Of a stretch of DNA of 50,982 nucleotides, positions 16,405 to 24,821 are shown piece by piece. The notes beneath the pieces were generated by a model. The model had not been told where the DNA came from and did no database searches. It was given only the letters and a program-made list of their open reading frames with translations. Position numbers and translations under genes: made by a program. The stretch comes from Methylococcales bacterium (GTDB taxonomy: Bacteria; Pseudomonadota; Gammaproteobacteria; Methylococcales; Methylomonadaceae): the NCBI GenBank assembly GCA_026399075.1, contig JAPLRR010000098.1:1-50982 (forward strand), read 5' to 3'. How positions within the stretch are numbered: position 1 is the first letter of the stretch; each line of letters begins with the position of its first letter.

Positions 16405-16785
16405 CTTTTTCTCTCCAAAGTTTTTCTGTAACGTTTAGCCGCCGTAATCGCACTATTTTCAGGTAAAGCTGAAAACAATGCTTTGCGCAAGCCCAGGGTA
16501 TTTGCATAAGAAGCATGATTATTCCATGCCATGACCGAATCCAGCAAAGTATCCGCCAAAATCTCGCCCTGTTCAAATTGCTTGATCAGTTTTTTTAAGT
16601 GCTGTTGGGTTTCTATAGGCAATAGCGGCAGACCTGCGAGGTTTTGTAAACCTCGCGGGTCTTTATCCGGCAACTAATGGGAAGTTACGCTGGTTAATTC
16701 TGAGCCTTTGCGGAAAAACCCGAAAGCCCAAAAAGCTGATGCCTTTGGTAGCAGGCTTGGGGTGAAAACCCGGATGACAATTAGC
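16401..16785 (-). pseudogene. DGR-type reverse transcriptase, 3' relic
   Basis: Two pieces of the C-terminal part of a bacterial retroelement reverse transcriptase are readable. Piece one (about 16669-16785) reads FHPKPATKGISFLGFRVF and PQRLRINQRNF, the strand-turn motif before the RT thumb. A stop and a palindrome (16630-16662) then intervene. Piece two (about 16401-16622) reads QQHLKKLIKQFEQGEI, LLDSVMAWNNHASYANT and LGLRKALF, the tail typical of DGR reverse transcriptases (helix, GEI, SxxAWxxHAxxANT, GLRKxLF). Everything upstream, including the YxDD active site, is gone and replaced by a repeat at 16796-16900. DGR reverse transcriptases make mutated cDNA from a template repeat to diversify a target gene; the NACHT-FGE gene directly upstream is a natural target. 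Identification rests on motif recall, without a search. Confidence 0.75.
16630..16662. repeat. 15-bp-arm palindrome inserted in the RT relic
   Basis: AGACCTGCGAGGTTT, 3-base loop, AAACCTCGCGGGTCT, one wobble mismatch. It splits the two recognisable parts of the reverse-transcriptase tail. A divergent copy lies near 15985-16020. Such short palindromes are widespread dispersed elements. Confidence 0.8.
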
Positions 16786-16795
16786 CTGGTAGGCA

Positions 16796-16900
16796 GGAAT
16801 AAGCCGCTTTGAGCGAAAGGCGACGTCGTTTCCGGCAAATCGGGCGGGCGGTGAGCCGGAAACGGCAGTTTTCACTCCCGTTCAAACTTCCTTATTCCGG
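16796..16900. repeat. Dispersed palindromic repeat (MITE-like), copy 1
   Basis: 105 bp with inverted ends GGAATAAG/CTTATTCC and inner arms GTTTCCGGC/GCCGGAAAC. It is closely related to 38654-38772 and half-matched at 20219-20260. It truncates the reverse-transcriptase relic on its 5' side. Confidence 0.8.
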
Positions 16901-16916
16901 CGAACAAGCACCGTAG

Positions 16917-17011
16917 AGACGCGATTTATCGCGTCTGGATTTACCGCGTCTGTAATATTTGCGTTTCTGTTAGCAATTGGGACGCTATTGGAGACGCGAT
17001 AAATCGCGTCT
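16917..17011. repeat. Pair of AGACGCGATxxATCGCGTCT palindromes
   Basis: AGACGCGATTTATCGCGTCT at 16917-16936 and AGACGCGATAAATCGCGTCT at 16992-17011, both near-perfect palindromes 75 bases apart; CGCGTCTGTA between them is a further partial copy. A known type of short dispersed palindrome. The rest of 16901-17142 shows no gene and no DGR template repeat. Confidence 0.8.
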
Positions 17012-17142
17012 TTACAGTCTTTTTTCTCGTTCCTATGAAGAGAGCTGAGCTTGGGAACGAGACAAACGGGCGGCTTCGCCGCGTAATAAAAACACTGAAC
17101 CCCCGTCATTTTTTATTATTCAGAGTTTCAGAGACCAGAGAT

Positions 17143-19926
17143 TCATCGTTCAGAGGTATGGGGGCAGAGCACAACACGAAACCCAAAATCGTAGTTACGG
17201 TTGTAGGGTGTGATGTAGTAACGAGCCGCACAACGGCCGTAAGCGGCGGTGTCGTCGAACGCACCACCACGCAACACACGCCGCACTGCGCCTTTTTGTT
17301 TTCTGGCATTCCTGCCTTGCCATTCGCGGTGATTGCTAGGGTAGTTTTCCTGATAAGCACTGCGTGTCCATTCCCATACATTGCCTGCCATTTCTTCACA
17401 ACCATAAGGACTTTTGCCCGACGGATAACAGCCTAAAGATGAAACTTGATAAATATGGCTTTCAGCATAGTTGAGTTTTTCGGTATCTATGACATTGCCC
17501 CAAGGATAAAGCCGTTGGGGTTGCGGATTATCAACCTCCTCTGCATGACTGGCAGTCATAAGCTTCATTTCCACAACAGTCATCATTTCTGGCTTTATTG
17601 GAATCTGTAATCCACCTCTAGCGGCTTTTTCCCACTCTGGCTCAGAAGCTAAATCCACCCGCCAGCCTTCGGGTAAATAGCCTGCTTGCCTCCAGTGGTC
17701 AGTTAACCAGTCACAAAATTTTATTGCCTCGCCCCAGCTTACCTCTACGACTGGCTTATTATCCAAACCACGCAAACAATCTGCATCTTCCATTTGATGG
17801 TTGCTTGCTGTCACAAACTGGCGATATTGGGCAACGCTGACAGGAAAGCGGGCGATAGCATAAGTGTAATCAAGATTAAGTAAGCCCGCATTTTTTGTTT
17901 CCCCCCCTCTTTTATCAATCCCTAAAGAAAACTCACCTGCGGGAATCAAACAAAACTGCATGGCATCAACGTTTTTAATTTCTGAACGAATATCACCAAT
18001 TTTGGCTAAATGCCGCCCTGCGGTGACCCTTTCAGCGGCGGATAAGGTTTCTGTGGCTAACAACTTTGGTAACAGGTTTTGTAGCTGTAGTTGACAGTGT
18101 TTAAGCGCGCGGGTTTGTGATTTTGTATCAAAATTTTCCGCCAGAATTTCGCCTGCCAAACGCAAGCCCCAACTTTGCGCAACCGTTAACGGCTTTTCAT
18201 CATCAATCCCTGCATACAAGGCTTTTAATAAGTTTGCCATCTCCTCCTTGCCTTTTTGAATCGCCCCCGCCAGCACTACCACCTCGCGCCAGCGGTCATA
18301 ATCCGTTGTGCCTAACAATGCGGCAATTTCATACCAATCTTCCGCCTGTTCAGAATAAGCATACAGCTGATCTTCTCCACGACTAAAATAACAAGCCGCC
18401 AGATATTCCTGAAAACTGCGGTGCGGGAAGGTATAAACCGCATCCAAATCCGAATTGCCACCGCGCTGATATAAAATCCCGACCCGGTCGCGTAAATAAT
18501 CGCTAATGGTCAACGGGCTAATCTCTTGGTGTTGATTGCTGTGTGCTCTTGCCAAACAACACAAAGCATTATTTAAATCTCTGCCAGCAATGTCTGCAGT
18601 GCCTTTATCTTTGATATCCTGCTGCGCATGAGCTGTAAATGCCAAGCGCTCCAATACCTGGTGAATCGAATCAAAACCGACCTGCAAATAGCCAGCCAAG
18701 CCTTTCTGTTCCAGTTGTAAGGCTTTTTGCACATCGTTTTCAACCACTTTAAAACGCGCGGTCTCCCATTTTTCAATCAACAAAAACAACAAGCGCTTGT
18801 ATAAATCCGCCCGCTCTTCCGGCAATTCGTTACGTTTGCGGTGCAAAAAAGCAATCAAGGTCAATAATAATGGGCGTTCTGCCAGTTCTTTTAATTTTTT
18901 ATTGCCATCAATCGCGCGATTAAGCCGTTCGATCCTTCTTTCAGATTCGCCTTGATCTAACTCAGGACAATCCCGATACCAGCCATTGATAAACACCGCA
19001 ATCTGTCCGCGACTGAAATTTGCCAGCATGGTTTCCTTAAATTCTTTCAGTTTCCATTCGGGTTGTTCATAGGCATAAGGCCGTACTGTCACCAGGAAAT
19101 GGTTTTGATCATGCGCGGTGTAAAAAGCGGTGATACAGTTTTTCATCACGGTGCGGCGCTGTCCAGCTTCTGGCACTTCATCTAGGCCATCAAACATCAC
19201 CAGCACTTTGCCGTCATCTAGGCATTTTTTTAGGATAGGGAAAAAACTTTCCTTGTTATTGTCCCGCAACATCAACTCAATAAAATTCAGTACTGCTTTA
19301 GCCGTCACCTGTCCGTCTGTCTGGGGAAAATGCACGGAGCTGACAAAATCACGCAAAATAATCCGCACTGGTACTAATGCGCCATGTTGCCATGCTTGCC
19401 CCACTGCTTGCGGTGTGCCTTCATCATCAGGTAACGGTTGGGTTAGCAGGTTCAGATTGCACTGCGGATGGTCGGGACTTTGCAGTAACTCACCTGCCAT
19501 GCACAAACAAACAAAATTCACAAAAGCGGATTTGCCACTGCCAGGCGCACCGGCAATCACCAGTTTTTTATGTTGGTTCAACATGTCTACTGCGCTGTAA
19601 GCTTGTCTGTCACTAGCATAATGGTCTTTTTTGCCCGTTGTCAACAAAGCGGTATAAACACTTTCAAGCGTAAGCGACGGGGCGTTTTCATTGTCAACAG
19701 CCACTTGGTCAAACCAGTCCAGGCTTGTACAAGTTTTTATTAGCCAGCCCAGATAACTGTCCATAGCGCGTTTTAACTCTTCCTTGCTGACGCTGCTATC
19801 CGTTCCATAATAGTTGTTGATAATTTCTACGCTACTGTCTTTAATGCCGCTAATTTTTGTTATGTCCTGACGGCTACCCGCTTCCGCCTTATTGGAAGTC
19901 TGACTAAACAATTTTTTAAAATCCAT
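17143..19926 (-). CDS. NACHT (STAND) NTPase with C-terminal FGE-like domain
   Basis: 927 residues. The N-terminal 110 residues include a strand-like ISGIKDSSVEIINNYYG. The NACHT domain has Walker A GAPGSGKS (126-133) and Walker B VLVMFDGLDE (241-250, Asp-Gly-hydrophobic-Asp-Glu as in NACHT), then a winged-helix region with RPLLLTLIAFLHRKR and FPHRSFQEYLAA. From 656 to the end is a formylglycine-generating-enzyme/sulfatase-modifying-factor fold (LIPAGEFSLG, YPWGN, GCEEMAGNVWEW, RRVLRGGAF, FGFRVV). The two catalytic cysteines of true FGE are absent (Asp and Gly in that stretch), so it should act as a binding domain. Such proteins are predicted conflict/antiphage receptors: the lectin-like end senses, the NTPase oligomerises. 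Residues 889-914 are a predicted DGR variable region. Confidence 0.92.
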   Translation of the reverse strand: MDFKKLFSQTSNKAEAGSRQDITKISGIKDSSVEIINNYYGTDSSVSKEELKRAMDSYLGWLIKTCTSLDWFDQVAVDNENAPSLTLESVYTALLTTGKKDHYASDRQAYSAVDMLNQHKKLVIAGAPGSGKSAFVNFVCLCMAGELLQSPDHPQCNLNLLTQPLPDDEGTPQAVGQAWQHGALVPVRIILRDFVSSVHFPQTDGQVTAKAVLNFIELMLRDNNKESFFPILKKCLDDGKVLVMFDGLDEVPEAGQRRTVMKNCITAFYTAHDQNHFLVTVRPYAYEQPEWKLKEFKETMLANFSRGQIAVFINGWYRDCPELDQGESERRIERLNRAIDGNKKLKELAERPLLLTLIAFLHRKRNELPEERADLYKRLLFLLIEKWETARFKVVENDVQKALQLEQKGLAGYLQVGFDSIHQVLERLAFTAHAQQDIKDKGTADIAGRDLNNALCCLARAHSNQHQEISPLTISDYLRDRVGILYQRGGNSDLDAVYTFPHRSFQEYLAACYFSRGEDQLYAYSEQAEDWYEIAALLGTTDYDRWREVVVLAGAIQKGKEEMANLLKALYAGIDDEKPLTVAQSWGLRLAGEILAENFDTKSQTRALKHCQLQLQNLLPKLLATETLSAAERVTAGRHLAKIGDIRSEIKNVDAMQFCLIPAGEFSLGIDKRGGETKNAGLLNLDYTYAIARFPVSVAQYRQFVTASNHQMEDADCLRGLDNKPVVEVSWGEAIKFCDWLTDHWRQAGYLPEGWRVDLASEPEWEKAARGGLQIPIKPEMMTVVEMKLMTASHAEEVDNPQPQRLYPWGNVIDTEKLNYAESHIYQVSSLGCYPSGKSPYGCEEMAGNVWEWTRSAYQENYPSNHREWQGRNARKQKGAVRRVLRGGAFDDTAAYGRCAARYYITPYNRNYDFGFRVVLCPHTSER
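17185..17262 (-). other. Predicted DGR variable region in the NACHT-FGE gene
   Basis: Codons for residues 889-914. The conserved frame RGGAF...RCAAR...P..R...FGFRVV is that of DGR target proteins. Between the fixed residues the codons are mostly NNC (TTC, GAC, GAC, ACC, GCC, TAC, GGC, TAC, TAC, ATC, TAC, AAC, AAC, TAC), as expected when AAC template codons are mutated at adenines. No template repeat was found in the window, so this is a prediction. Confidence 0.6.
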
Positions 19927-20137
19927 GATTTCCCACTTTCGATAACCATTTAAACGCTGGACTCAGTTTAGCAAACAAGGGGAAAGGGAGTCCGTTTTTT
20001 AGGCATAAAAAAACTGGGAACTTTCGTTATCGGCTGTTTGATTTACGCGCTGAGTAATACCTTGTAAGGGGTACGTAAGGCCTAAGAAATCGGGGCGGGG
20101 CGGAATAGCCCTGTAGGCCGTCATAAACCCGCGAGGC

Positions 20138-20203
20138 TTGGAGTAAAACGGCTTTAGACGTTTTACGGGGCTGCACGGCAATGTCTAAAGCCATTGCACT
20201 CCA
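20138..20203. repeat. Imperfect palindrome with GTCTAAAGCC...CACTCC arm
   Basis: GGAGTAAAACGGCTTTAGAC and, about 25 bases on, GTCTAAAGCCATTGCACTCC. The second arm (20183-20202) matches 37211-37230 at 19 of 20 positions, beside the TIR-FGE gene. Confidence 0.7.
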
Positions 20204-20218
20204 GCCTTGGCCGAAACA

Positions 20219-20260
20219 ATCCACTTTGAGCAAGAACGAAAAGCGGCGTTTCCGGCAAAT
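20219..20260. repeat. Dispersed palindromic repeat (MITE-like), partial copy 3
   Basis: TTGAGC, AAAGCGGCGTTTCCGGC and neighbours match the left half of the repeat at 38654-38772; the right half is missing. It lies about 290 bases upstream of the NACHT-FGE start. Confidence 0.65.
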
Positions 20261-20405
20261 CTTCCGGTATCCCCGCCGGAATGATTGGGGATTTAAGCGT
20301 CTAGTGCCATAATGAAATTTGCTGGCTTATAATTTTTGGTAGAATACGCTATTGCTATCTGGCCAACATTACAATATACCCACTTAAACAACAGGAGAAT
20401 GGCTT

Positions 20406-20633
20406 ATGAACACTACCGATGAATACAGGCAAAAACTGGTGACGGAACTGATCGCCCATAGTGCCAGGATTGACACTTTGGTGGTTAATGCCAGACAGTC
20501 TGGTTTAGCCAACCCTGAAGCCGAACAAGAGCTTGAAACCCTACGCGCCCAGCAACGGGAAATTACTAAAAAACTACACGAACTCGAAGCCTCAGGCAGC
20601 AATACCTGGGAAAATATTGGCGATGGTGGTTAA
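20406..20633 (+). CDS. Small coiled-coil protein
   Basis: 75 residues, charged and helical: EYRQKLVTELIAHSARIDTL and EAEQELETLRAQQREITKKLHELEAS, ending SNTWENIGDGG. The layout resembles the short sll1863-like stress proteins, which have two coiled helices, but the match is loose. An AACAGGAGAATGGCTT ribosome site precedes ATG 20406. It is convergent with bioD, whose end is 68 bases away. Confidence 0.7.
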   Translation: MNTTDEYRQKLVTELIAHSARIDTLVVNARQSGLANPEAEQELETLRAQQREITKKLHELEASGSNTWENIGDGG

Positions 20634-20701
20634 TTTTGTCGGGCGGGCGATGGCAGATAGAGTTGCGATGTGGCTTAAGCCGCACCTAAAAGCAAGATAA
20701 T

Positions 20702-21361
20702 TTACAACACCAACTGCCCCGCCAAAAATTCAAAATCCACACTGGCCATGAAAGGCAGCACGCCCAGCAATGGGACATCCAAGGCTAATTTGATCGTGGC
20801 TATATTGTCCCCAGGCATTTGCATGTCGGGGTCTACACAAACGGCTATCCACCCGGCGCAGGCTAGCCCGGATTGGCATATAGCAAGGTAAGTCAATTTG
20901 GCGTGGTTGATGCAGCCCAGCCGGATGCCCACCACCAAAATAATGGGCAATGCCAGCGCCTGGGCCAAGTCATTAATTGCTTCGTGCCCGTTTAATGGCG
21001 CAAACCAACCGCCTGCACCTTCAACCAAGATGACCTCAGCCTGCGGTTTTAGCACATCAAAACATTCCGCTATCGTCGCCAAATTGACCGGATTATGGTG
21101 GCCCGCCAAGTGGGGGGACACGGCCAATTCGTAGGGGTATGGGTTAATCAAGCTATAATCCAAAGGCATTGAGCTATGTTCTTGCATCAGCAAGGCATCG
21201 TCATTACATAAGCGCCCCGCCTGAAAAACGCAGCCCGCCGCCACGGGTTTCATGCCAATCACGGTTTTTCCTAGCCGTTTAAAATAATGCAGCAAGGCGA
21301 TGGTGGCAATGGTCTTGCCCGCATTGGTGTCTGTTCCTGTAATAAAATAAGCTTGTTTCAT
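20702..21361 (-). CDS. bioD: Dethiobiotin synthetase
   Basis: 219 residues. P-loop FITGTDTNAGKTIA at the N-terminus (family signature GTDT-x-x-GKT), the KPVAAGC segment with the substrate lysine, and the second conserved block VEGAGGWFAPLN. The enzyme makes dethiobiotin from diaminopelargonic acid, CO2 and ATP, the penultimate step of biotin synthesis. Start: ATG 21361. A TTG at 21376 would overlap the upstream gene. No other bio genes are near; it starts 12 bases after the DUF4407 stop and may be read with it. Confidence 0.92.
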   Translation of the reverse strand: MKQAYFITGTDTNAGKTIATIALLHYFKRLGKTVIGMKPVAAGCVFQAGRLCNDDALLMQEHSSMPLDYSLINPYPYELAVSPHLAGHHNPVNLATIAECFDVLKPQAEVILVEGAGGWFAPLNGHEAINDLAQALALPIILVVGIRLGCINHAKLTYLAICQSGLACAGWIAVCVDPDMQMPGDNIATIKLALDVPLLGVLPFMASVDFEFLAGQLVL

Positions 21362-21372
21362 CAGTGCTTTAA

Positions 21373-22986
21373 TCAACTACGGCCAAATTTTGTTTTTAAC
21401 GATGTCCAAAACAGCCCAAATTTTCGCCGCACAGAAATCGATGCACCGGCCGGTTCAAGCTGGGCAAGTTGGTTGGCTAATGTGGCCATTAATCGGTGTG
21501 CCTCATGGTGTAAAATTTTCTCATGTGGGTATCTTTGGCCTTGGGGGCTGGTTTGGGCTAGGCGGGCGCTGAGGTGTTGGGAAAGCTGGTCTAGCTTATT
21601 AAACTTGTCGGTTGCCGCGATGTTACATTCTTGGTCATAAGCGGTGTTGTTCGTTTGATTAGCTAGCTGGATTTTTTGGGATTGTTGCTTTAAAAAATCC
21701 TCATAGCCCGTTTTTACGGTGAGCTTAACCAAGGTTGGTATGGTATCGATGAAAAAAATCAATCCAAAAAGGGAGAGAACTTTTATCAGTAGCACAGGGT
21801 TTTCTTGGGCAATTTGATAAAGCACACGGGTTGCCGTCAAGGAGTCGTCGCGGGTGTCAGTTGCATACTTTTTACCTAGCCCGGCAAGTTCCGATTCTAT
21901 GCGGTCTACCGTGTTGCGGTAGTCGGTTTGTTTTTGTTGCAATGCGCTAATATCGCCAGCCAAAGCGGTTTTGGCGGTTTGCTCTTCAGCCGTTAATTTG
22001 GCTACGCCATTTAGACGGCCTTTAAATTCTTCATTGAGCTGGCTGGCATCTTTGCTGGTATCTTGGATAAGCGCCAGTTCTTTGTTGGCGGCGTCAATCT
22101 TTTTATTAAGCGCCGTTTCTTCTTTTTTAAGGGTGGTTAATTCTTGTTTTAGGTTAGTCCAATGGCTACCTTTTCCGGCTTTACCCGACCCTCTTTTGCC
22201 TTCTGCTTCCTGATCCATTTCCAGCAATTTATTTTCAATTTCCTGGCCTTTGGCCGTCCGTTGGCTGAGTAAGCCTTCAAGAACGGATTGTTGTTCAGCA
22301 ATGAGTGGTTTTTTGCTGTCAGCTAAGCTTGCTAAGCGTTCTTTTTTACGCTTTTCGTTCTCCATCGCTCGGATATGGGCAATTTTATCATCCGAATAAT
22401 TCGCAAACTGAGCATTTTTACTCAGCAGATCGGCTTGGGTTTTTGTCAAGTCAGTCCTGGCTACCCCTAATTTACCATTGAGGCTAGTTTCTTCCTGGGT
22501 TTTTTCTGTTGATAATTCTGATTCAATACGGGCAGTAATGGTTTTTTCGTAGAGCACCAGTAAAGCGGGTTCGGATACGACAATGCCAATACAAATGCTC
22601 ATCGCAAGGCGGATAAACAAACCTAAAAGGCTTGCTTTTGATAAGGTGGTGACGATAATGCAGTCAACCACGAGCAACAGCAGTGCAAAAGCCGTGGCGG
22701 ATAAGAACAGGGCCAGTGGTTGGTGAATATATTTGCCAAATAAATAATAGGAGCAAATAAAGCCAAAGAATGAGGGTATAAATACACTCAATCCGATACG
22801 AAATAGTTTTTTGCGTTCATGTTCTATCAAGCTGTCCGGGCAATAGTCGGGTATTACCATAAGGTCATAACCCGCTAAGCCTGCAATCTGTAGGCTTAGC
22901 CAACTTGGTGGATTGCTGGTTTTTCTGCTTGTGTTTTCCGCGTGTACCCCATCGTCATGATTTAGGTATGCTTGATTGTTCCCCAT
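21373..22986 (-). CDS. DUF4407 membrane coiled-coil protein
   Basis: 537 residues. The head DYCPDSLIEHERKKLFRIGL leads into three or four membrane helices (about 62-165, with LLLVVDCIIVTTLSKASLLG and VVSEPALLVLYEKTI). A long charged coiled coil (about 165-375) follows, then another membrane hairpin (VLLIKVLSLFGLIFFIDTIPTLVK). This order and the VVDxxIV...SxPLxL..F.K motif match DUF4407. The function is unknown. The N-terminal 35 residues are polar and unconserved. It ends 12 bases before bioD. Confidence 0.85.
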   Translation of the reverse strand: MGNNQAYLNHDDGVHAENTSRKTSNPPSWLSLQIAGLAGYDLMVIPDYCPDSLIEHERKKLFRIGLSVFIPSFFGFICSYYLFGKYIHQPLALFLSATAFALLLLVVDCIIVTTLSKASLLGLFIRLAMSICIGIVVSEPALLVLYEKTITARIESELSTEKTQEETSLNGKLGVARTDLTKTQADLLSKNAQFANYSDDKIAHIRAMENEKRKKERLASLADSKKPLIAEQQSVLEGLLSQRTAKGQEIENKLLEMDQEAEGKRGSGKAGKGSHWTNLKQELTTLKKEETALNKKIDAANKELALIQDTSKDASQLNEEFKGRLNGVAKLTAEEQTAKTALAGDISALQQKQTDYRNTVDRIESELAGLGKKYATDTRDDSLTATRVLYQIAQENPVLLIKVLSLFGLIFFIDTIPTLVKLTVKTGYEDFLKQQSQKIQLANQTNNTAYDQECNIAATDKFNKLDQLSQHLSARLAQTSPQGQRYPHEKILHHEAHRLMATLANQLAQLEPAGASISVRRKFGLFWTSLKTKFGRS

Positions 22987-23169
22987 TTATTGATCCTAGT
23001 GCTAAAGCTAAAGTAAGTCTGTTTTCGTAGACACAAAAAAATCCAATGCGTTACAGAAAAAATACGGAAAATTGAAAGTAAATGATTGGGGGGCTGGGGC
23101 ACTTATTTGCCACCGCTTCTTGCCGCTATTTTTGTCATTACAAACCAATGATTTAATGAATTTTAGGCT

Positions 23170-24555
23170 TTACAGCACCCGCTTAAATTTAAACCGACGG
23201 CTGTCTTGGGTGATTTTAATTTTACCGCTGCCTTGGTCGCCGTCCCAGCGGCTGGTGCGCAAATAGGCATCGGACAGTCCGGTGATGATAAAAAACAAGG
23301 TGCAGCTTTGGTACATCATGGCGACGGTGGCGACCGCAATTAAATACATCAAATAAATGGCCGCCAAGGTAAAAGCCAATGAACTGCCCCTAGGTTCTGA
23401 TAAGGGGTTGGCCATGCCATGTTTGATCAATCGGCCCATCATGCCGAAAATGATGCCTAATAACAAGGTCACGGCAATCAATCCGTGGTTTAAATAAGTT
23501 AGCAGAAAATGGTTGTCTATGGATTCAAAGCCGGGAATTTCCGGCCATTTCATCAAGCCCCAGCCCCACCATAAGCGCTCGCTGGCCTCGTCCATGTATT
23601 CGGTGACCAGTTCGTAGCGGTAGGCGGCGGTTTCTTGGTTATCATCGGCGGCGTTTTCGCGGCCCACCGAGGCATAGCTTATAAATGCCGCAAACAAGGG
23701 GATGCCGACCACAACCATAACGCCAAGGACTGCCATCATCGCTACCGTGCGTTTTTTGGAGCGGCCTATAATGACGATGCCAGCAGCGACGATGCCCGCT
23801 AGCCATTGGCCTTTGCCTAGGGTTGAAAATACCCCGCCCAGTATCATCACGGTAAAAAATTGTGCTGGGGTCAATTTAGGTACCCAAGACAGTTGCTTCA
23901 TTTTGACGGGCCAGGCTTCAGACCATTGCAGCCAGCGCTGCATCCGGTAGCCTACCGCCATGATCACGCCATCCACCAAACAATGCCCATAAGGGCCAGC
24001 TGCCCGTGCCAAGCCAAAACGGAATGTGGTGATCCAGCCTTGGCCTTGTCCGGGGAAAAACATGCCCAAATAGGCTTGCCAAAGGTTGTAGCCGAATTTG
24101 TTTTCAAATAAATTCAATACAAACACCACCGACAAGCACAGCACGATGCTTTTGGCGAAGTCATAACGCAAATTAAACGGTTCGACCAGGCTTTTGGCGA
24201 ACAGGTAAGGGAACAGCACCGAGGTCAGCTCAAAAAACATCAGGTTTTGGGCATCCGAATAGCCAGAAGCCAAAAACTCGGAGTAAGACACCGCAAACGC
24301 ATAGAACCCGACCACCAAATCGGTGTAACTAAACTTATAACCTGGCGAGCCTTTCATTAAGAACACCGCAAACAAGGCCAGCGACGCGCTTTGGTTAAAG
24401 GTGGGGTCGGGCAGGCCGGGGGTCATGGCCCGATAATAATCCGGCAACAGGAGCAGACTAGGGATATAAACCCAAATGAACGCTTTGGTGACCGATTGGT
24501 TTTGCGCGACATAATAGGCCAAAAACCCCGGCAAATAAGCAATGAACGATAACAT
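23170..24555 (-). CDS. Polysaccharide polymerase/O-antigen ligase-like membrane protein A
   Basis: 461 residues with about ten hydrophobic segments and the exopolysaccharide-cluster type of Wzy/WaaL-like protein. The large periplasmic loop holds GRENAADDNQETAAYRYEL followed by WWGWGLMKWPEIPGFESIDNHFLLTYLNHG, a conserved ligase/polymerase signature. The length equals that of the paralogue at 24822-26207 and most residues match. Such proteins join repeat units in the inner membrane. It is separated from the rest of the operon by a palindromic element. The predicted function rests on topology and on the cluster around it. Confidence 0.8.
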   Translation of the reverse strand: MLSFIAYLPGFLAYYVAQNQSVTKAFIWVYIPSLLLLPDYYRAMTPGLPDPTFNQSASLALFAVFLMKGSPGYKFSYTDLVVGFYAFAVSYSEFLASGYSDAQNLMFFELTSVLFPYLFAKSLVEPFNLRYDFAKSIVLCLSVVFVLNLFENKFGYNLWQAYLGMFFPGQGQGWITTFRFGLARAAGPYGHCLVDGVIMAVGYRMQRWLQWSEAWPVKMKQLSWVPKLTPAQFFTVMILGGVFSTLGKGQWLAGIVAAGIVIIGRSKKRTVAMMAVLGVMVVVGIPLFAAFISYASVGRENAADDNQETAAYRYELVTEYMDEASERLWWGWGLMKWPEIPGFESIDNHFLLTYLNHGLIAVTLLLGIIFGMMGRLIKHGMANPLSEPRGSSLAFTLAAIYLMYLIAVATVAMMYQSCTLFFIITGLSDAYLRTSRWDGDQGSGKIKITQDSRRFKFKRVL

Positions 24556-24582
24556 AAGCTAGCCTGCAAGACTGGAAATGCA

Positions 24583-24806
24583 GGGTAAAACAGCAATTCT
24601 CATTATGGCGCTAAGAGCCGTCATTTTGGCAGGGATGCCAAAATCCAGTGCCATGGTCGGTAGCTTAAACAACGCGTAGGTGCTTGATTTAGCATTGCCG
24701 ACACATTCAGGCTTCACATCCATGTGACTGGATACTGGCATCCCTGCCAGTATGACGTGCGATTTAAACGCAGTAAATGTCATAATGAGAATTGCTGGGG
24801 GTAAAA
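24583..24806. mobile_element. MITE with 17-bp inverted ends and 8-bp target duplication
   Basis: Left end CAGCAATTCTCATTATG (24591-24607), right end its perfect reverse complement (24781-24797). Inside, GTCATTTTGGCAGGGATGCC pairs with a matching arm near 24735-24760, so the whole element can fold on itself. GGGTAAAA flanks it on both sides (24583-24590 and 24799-24806), as expected from an 8-bp target-site duplication. It has no transposase and must be moved in trans. It lies between the two polymerase-like paralogues. Confidence 0.85.
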
Positions 24807-24821
24807 GGGCTTGGCTAGTCA

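Larger units (their letters stand above)
19927..20405. other. Gene-free region upstream of the NACHT-FGE gene
   Basis: 479 bases with no convincing gene. It contains an imperfect palindrome at 20138-20203 and a half copy of the MITE-like repeat at 20219-20260. TATAAT at 20328-20333 may be the -10 of the plus-strand gene at 20406, but no good -35 stands in front of it. Confidence 0.5.

Noticed and set aside
16901..17142. DGR template repeat between target and RT
   Set aside because: This stretch holds only dispersed palindromes; nothing resembles 17185-17262 with adenines restored.
17143..17283. FGE domain as an active formylglycine-generating enzyme
   Set aside because: The two copper-binding cysteines are replaced (Asp, Gly), and no sulfatase gene is near.
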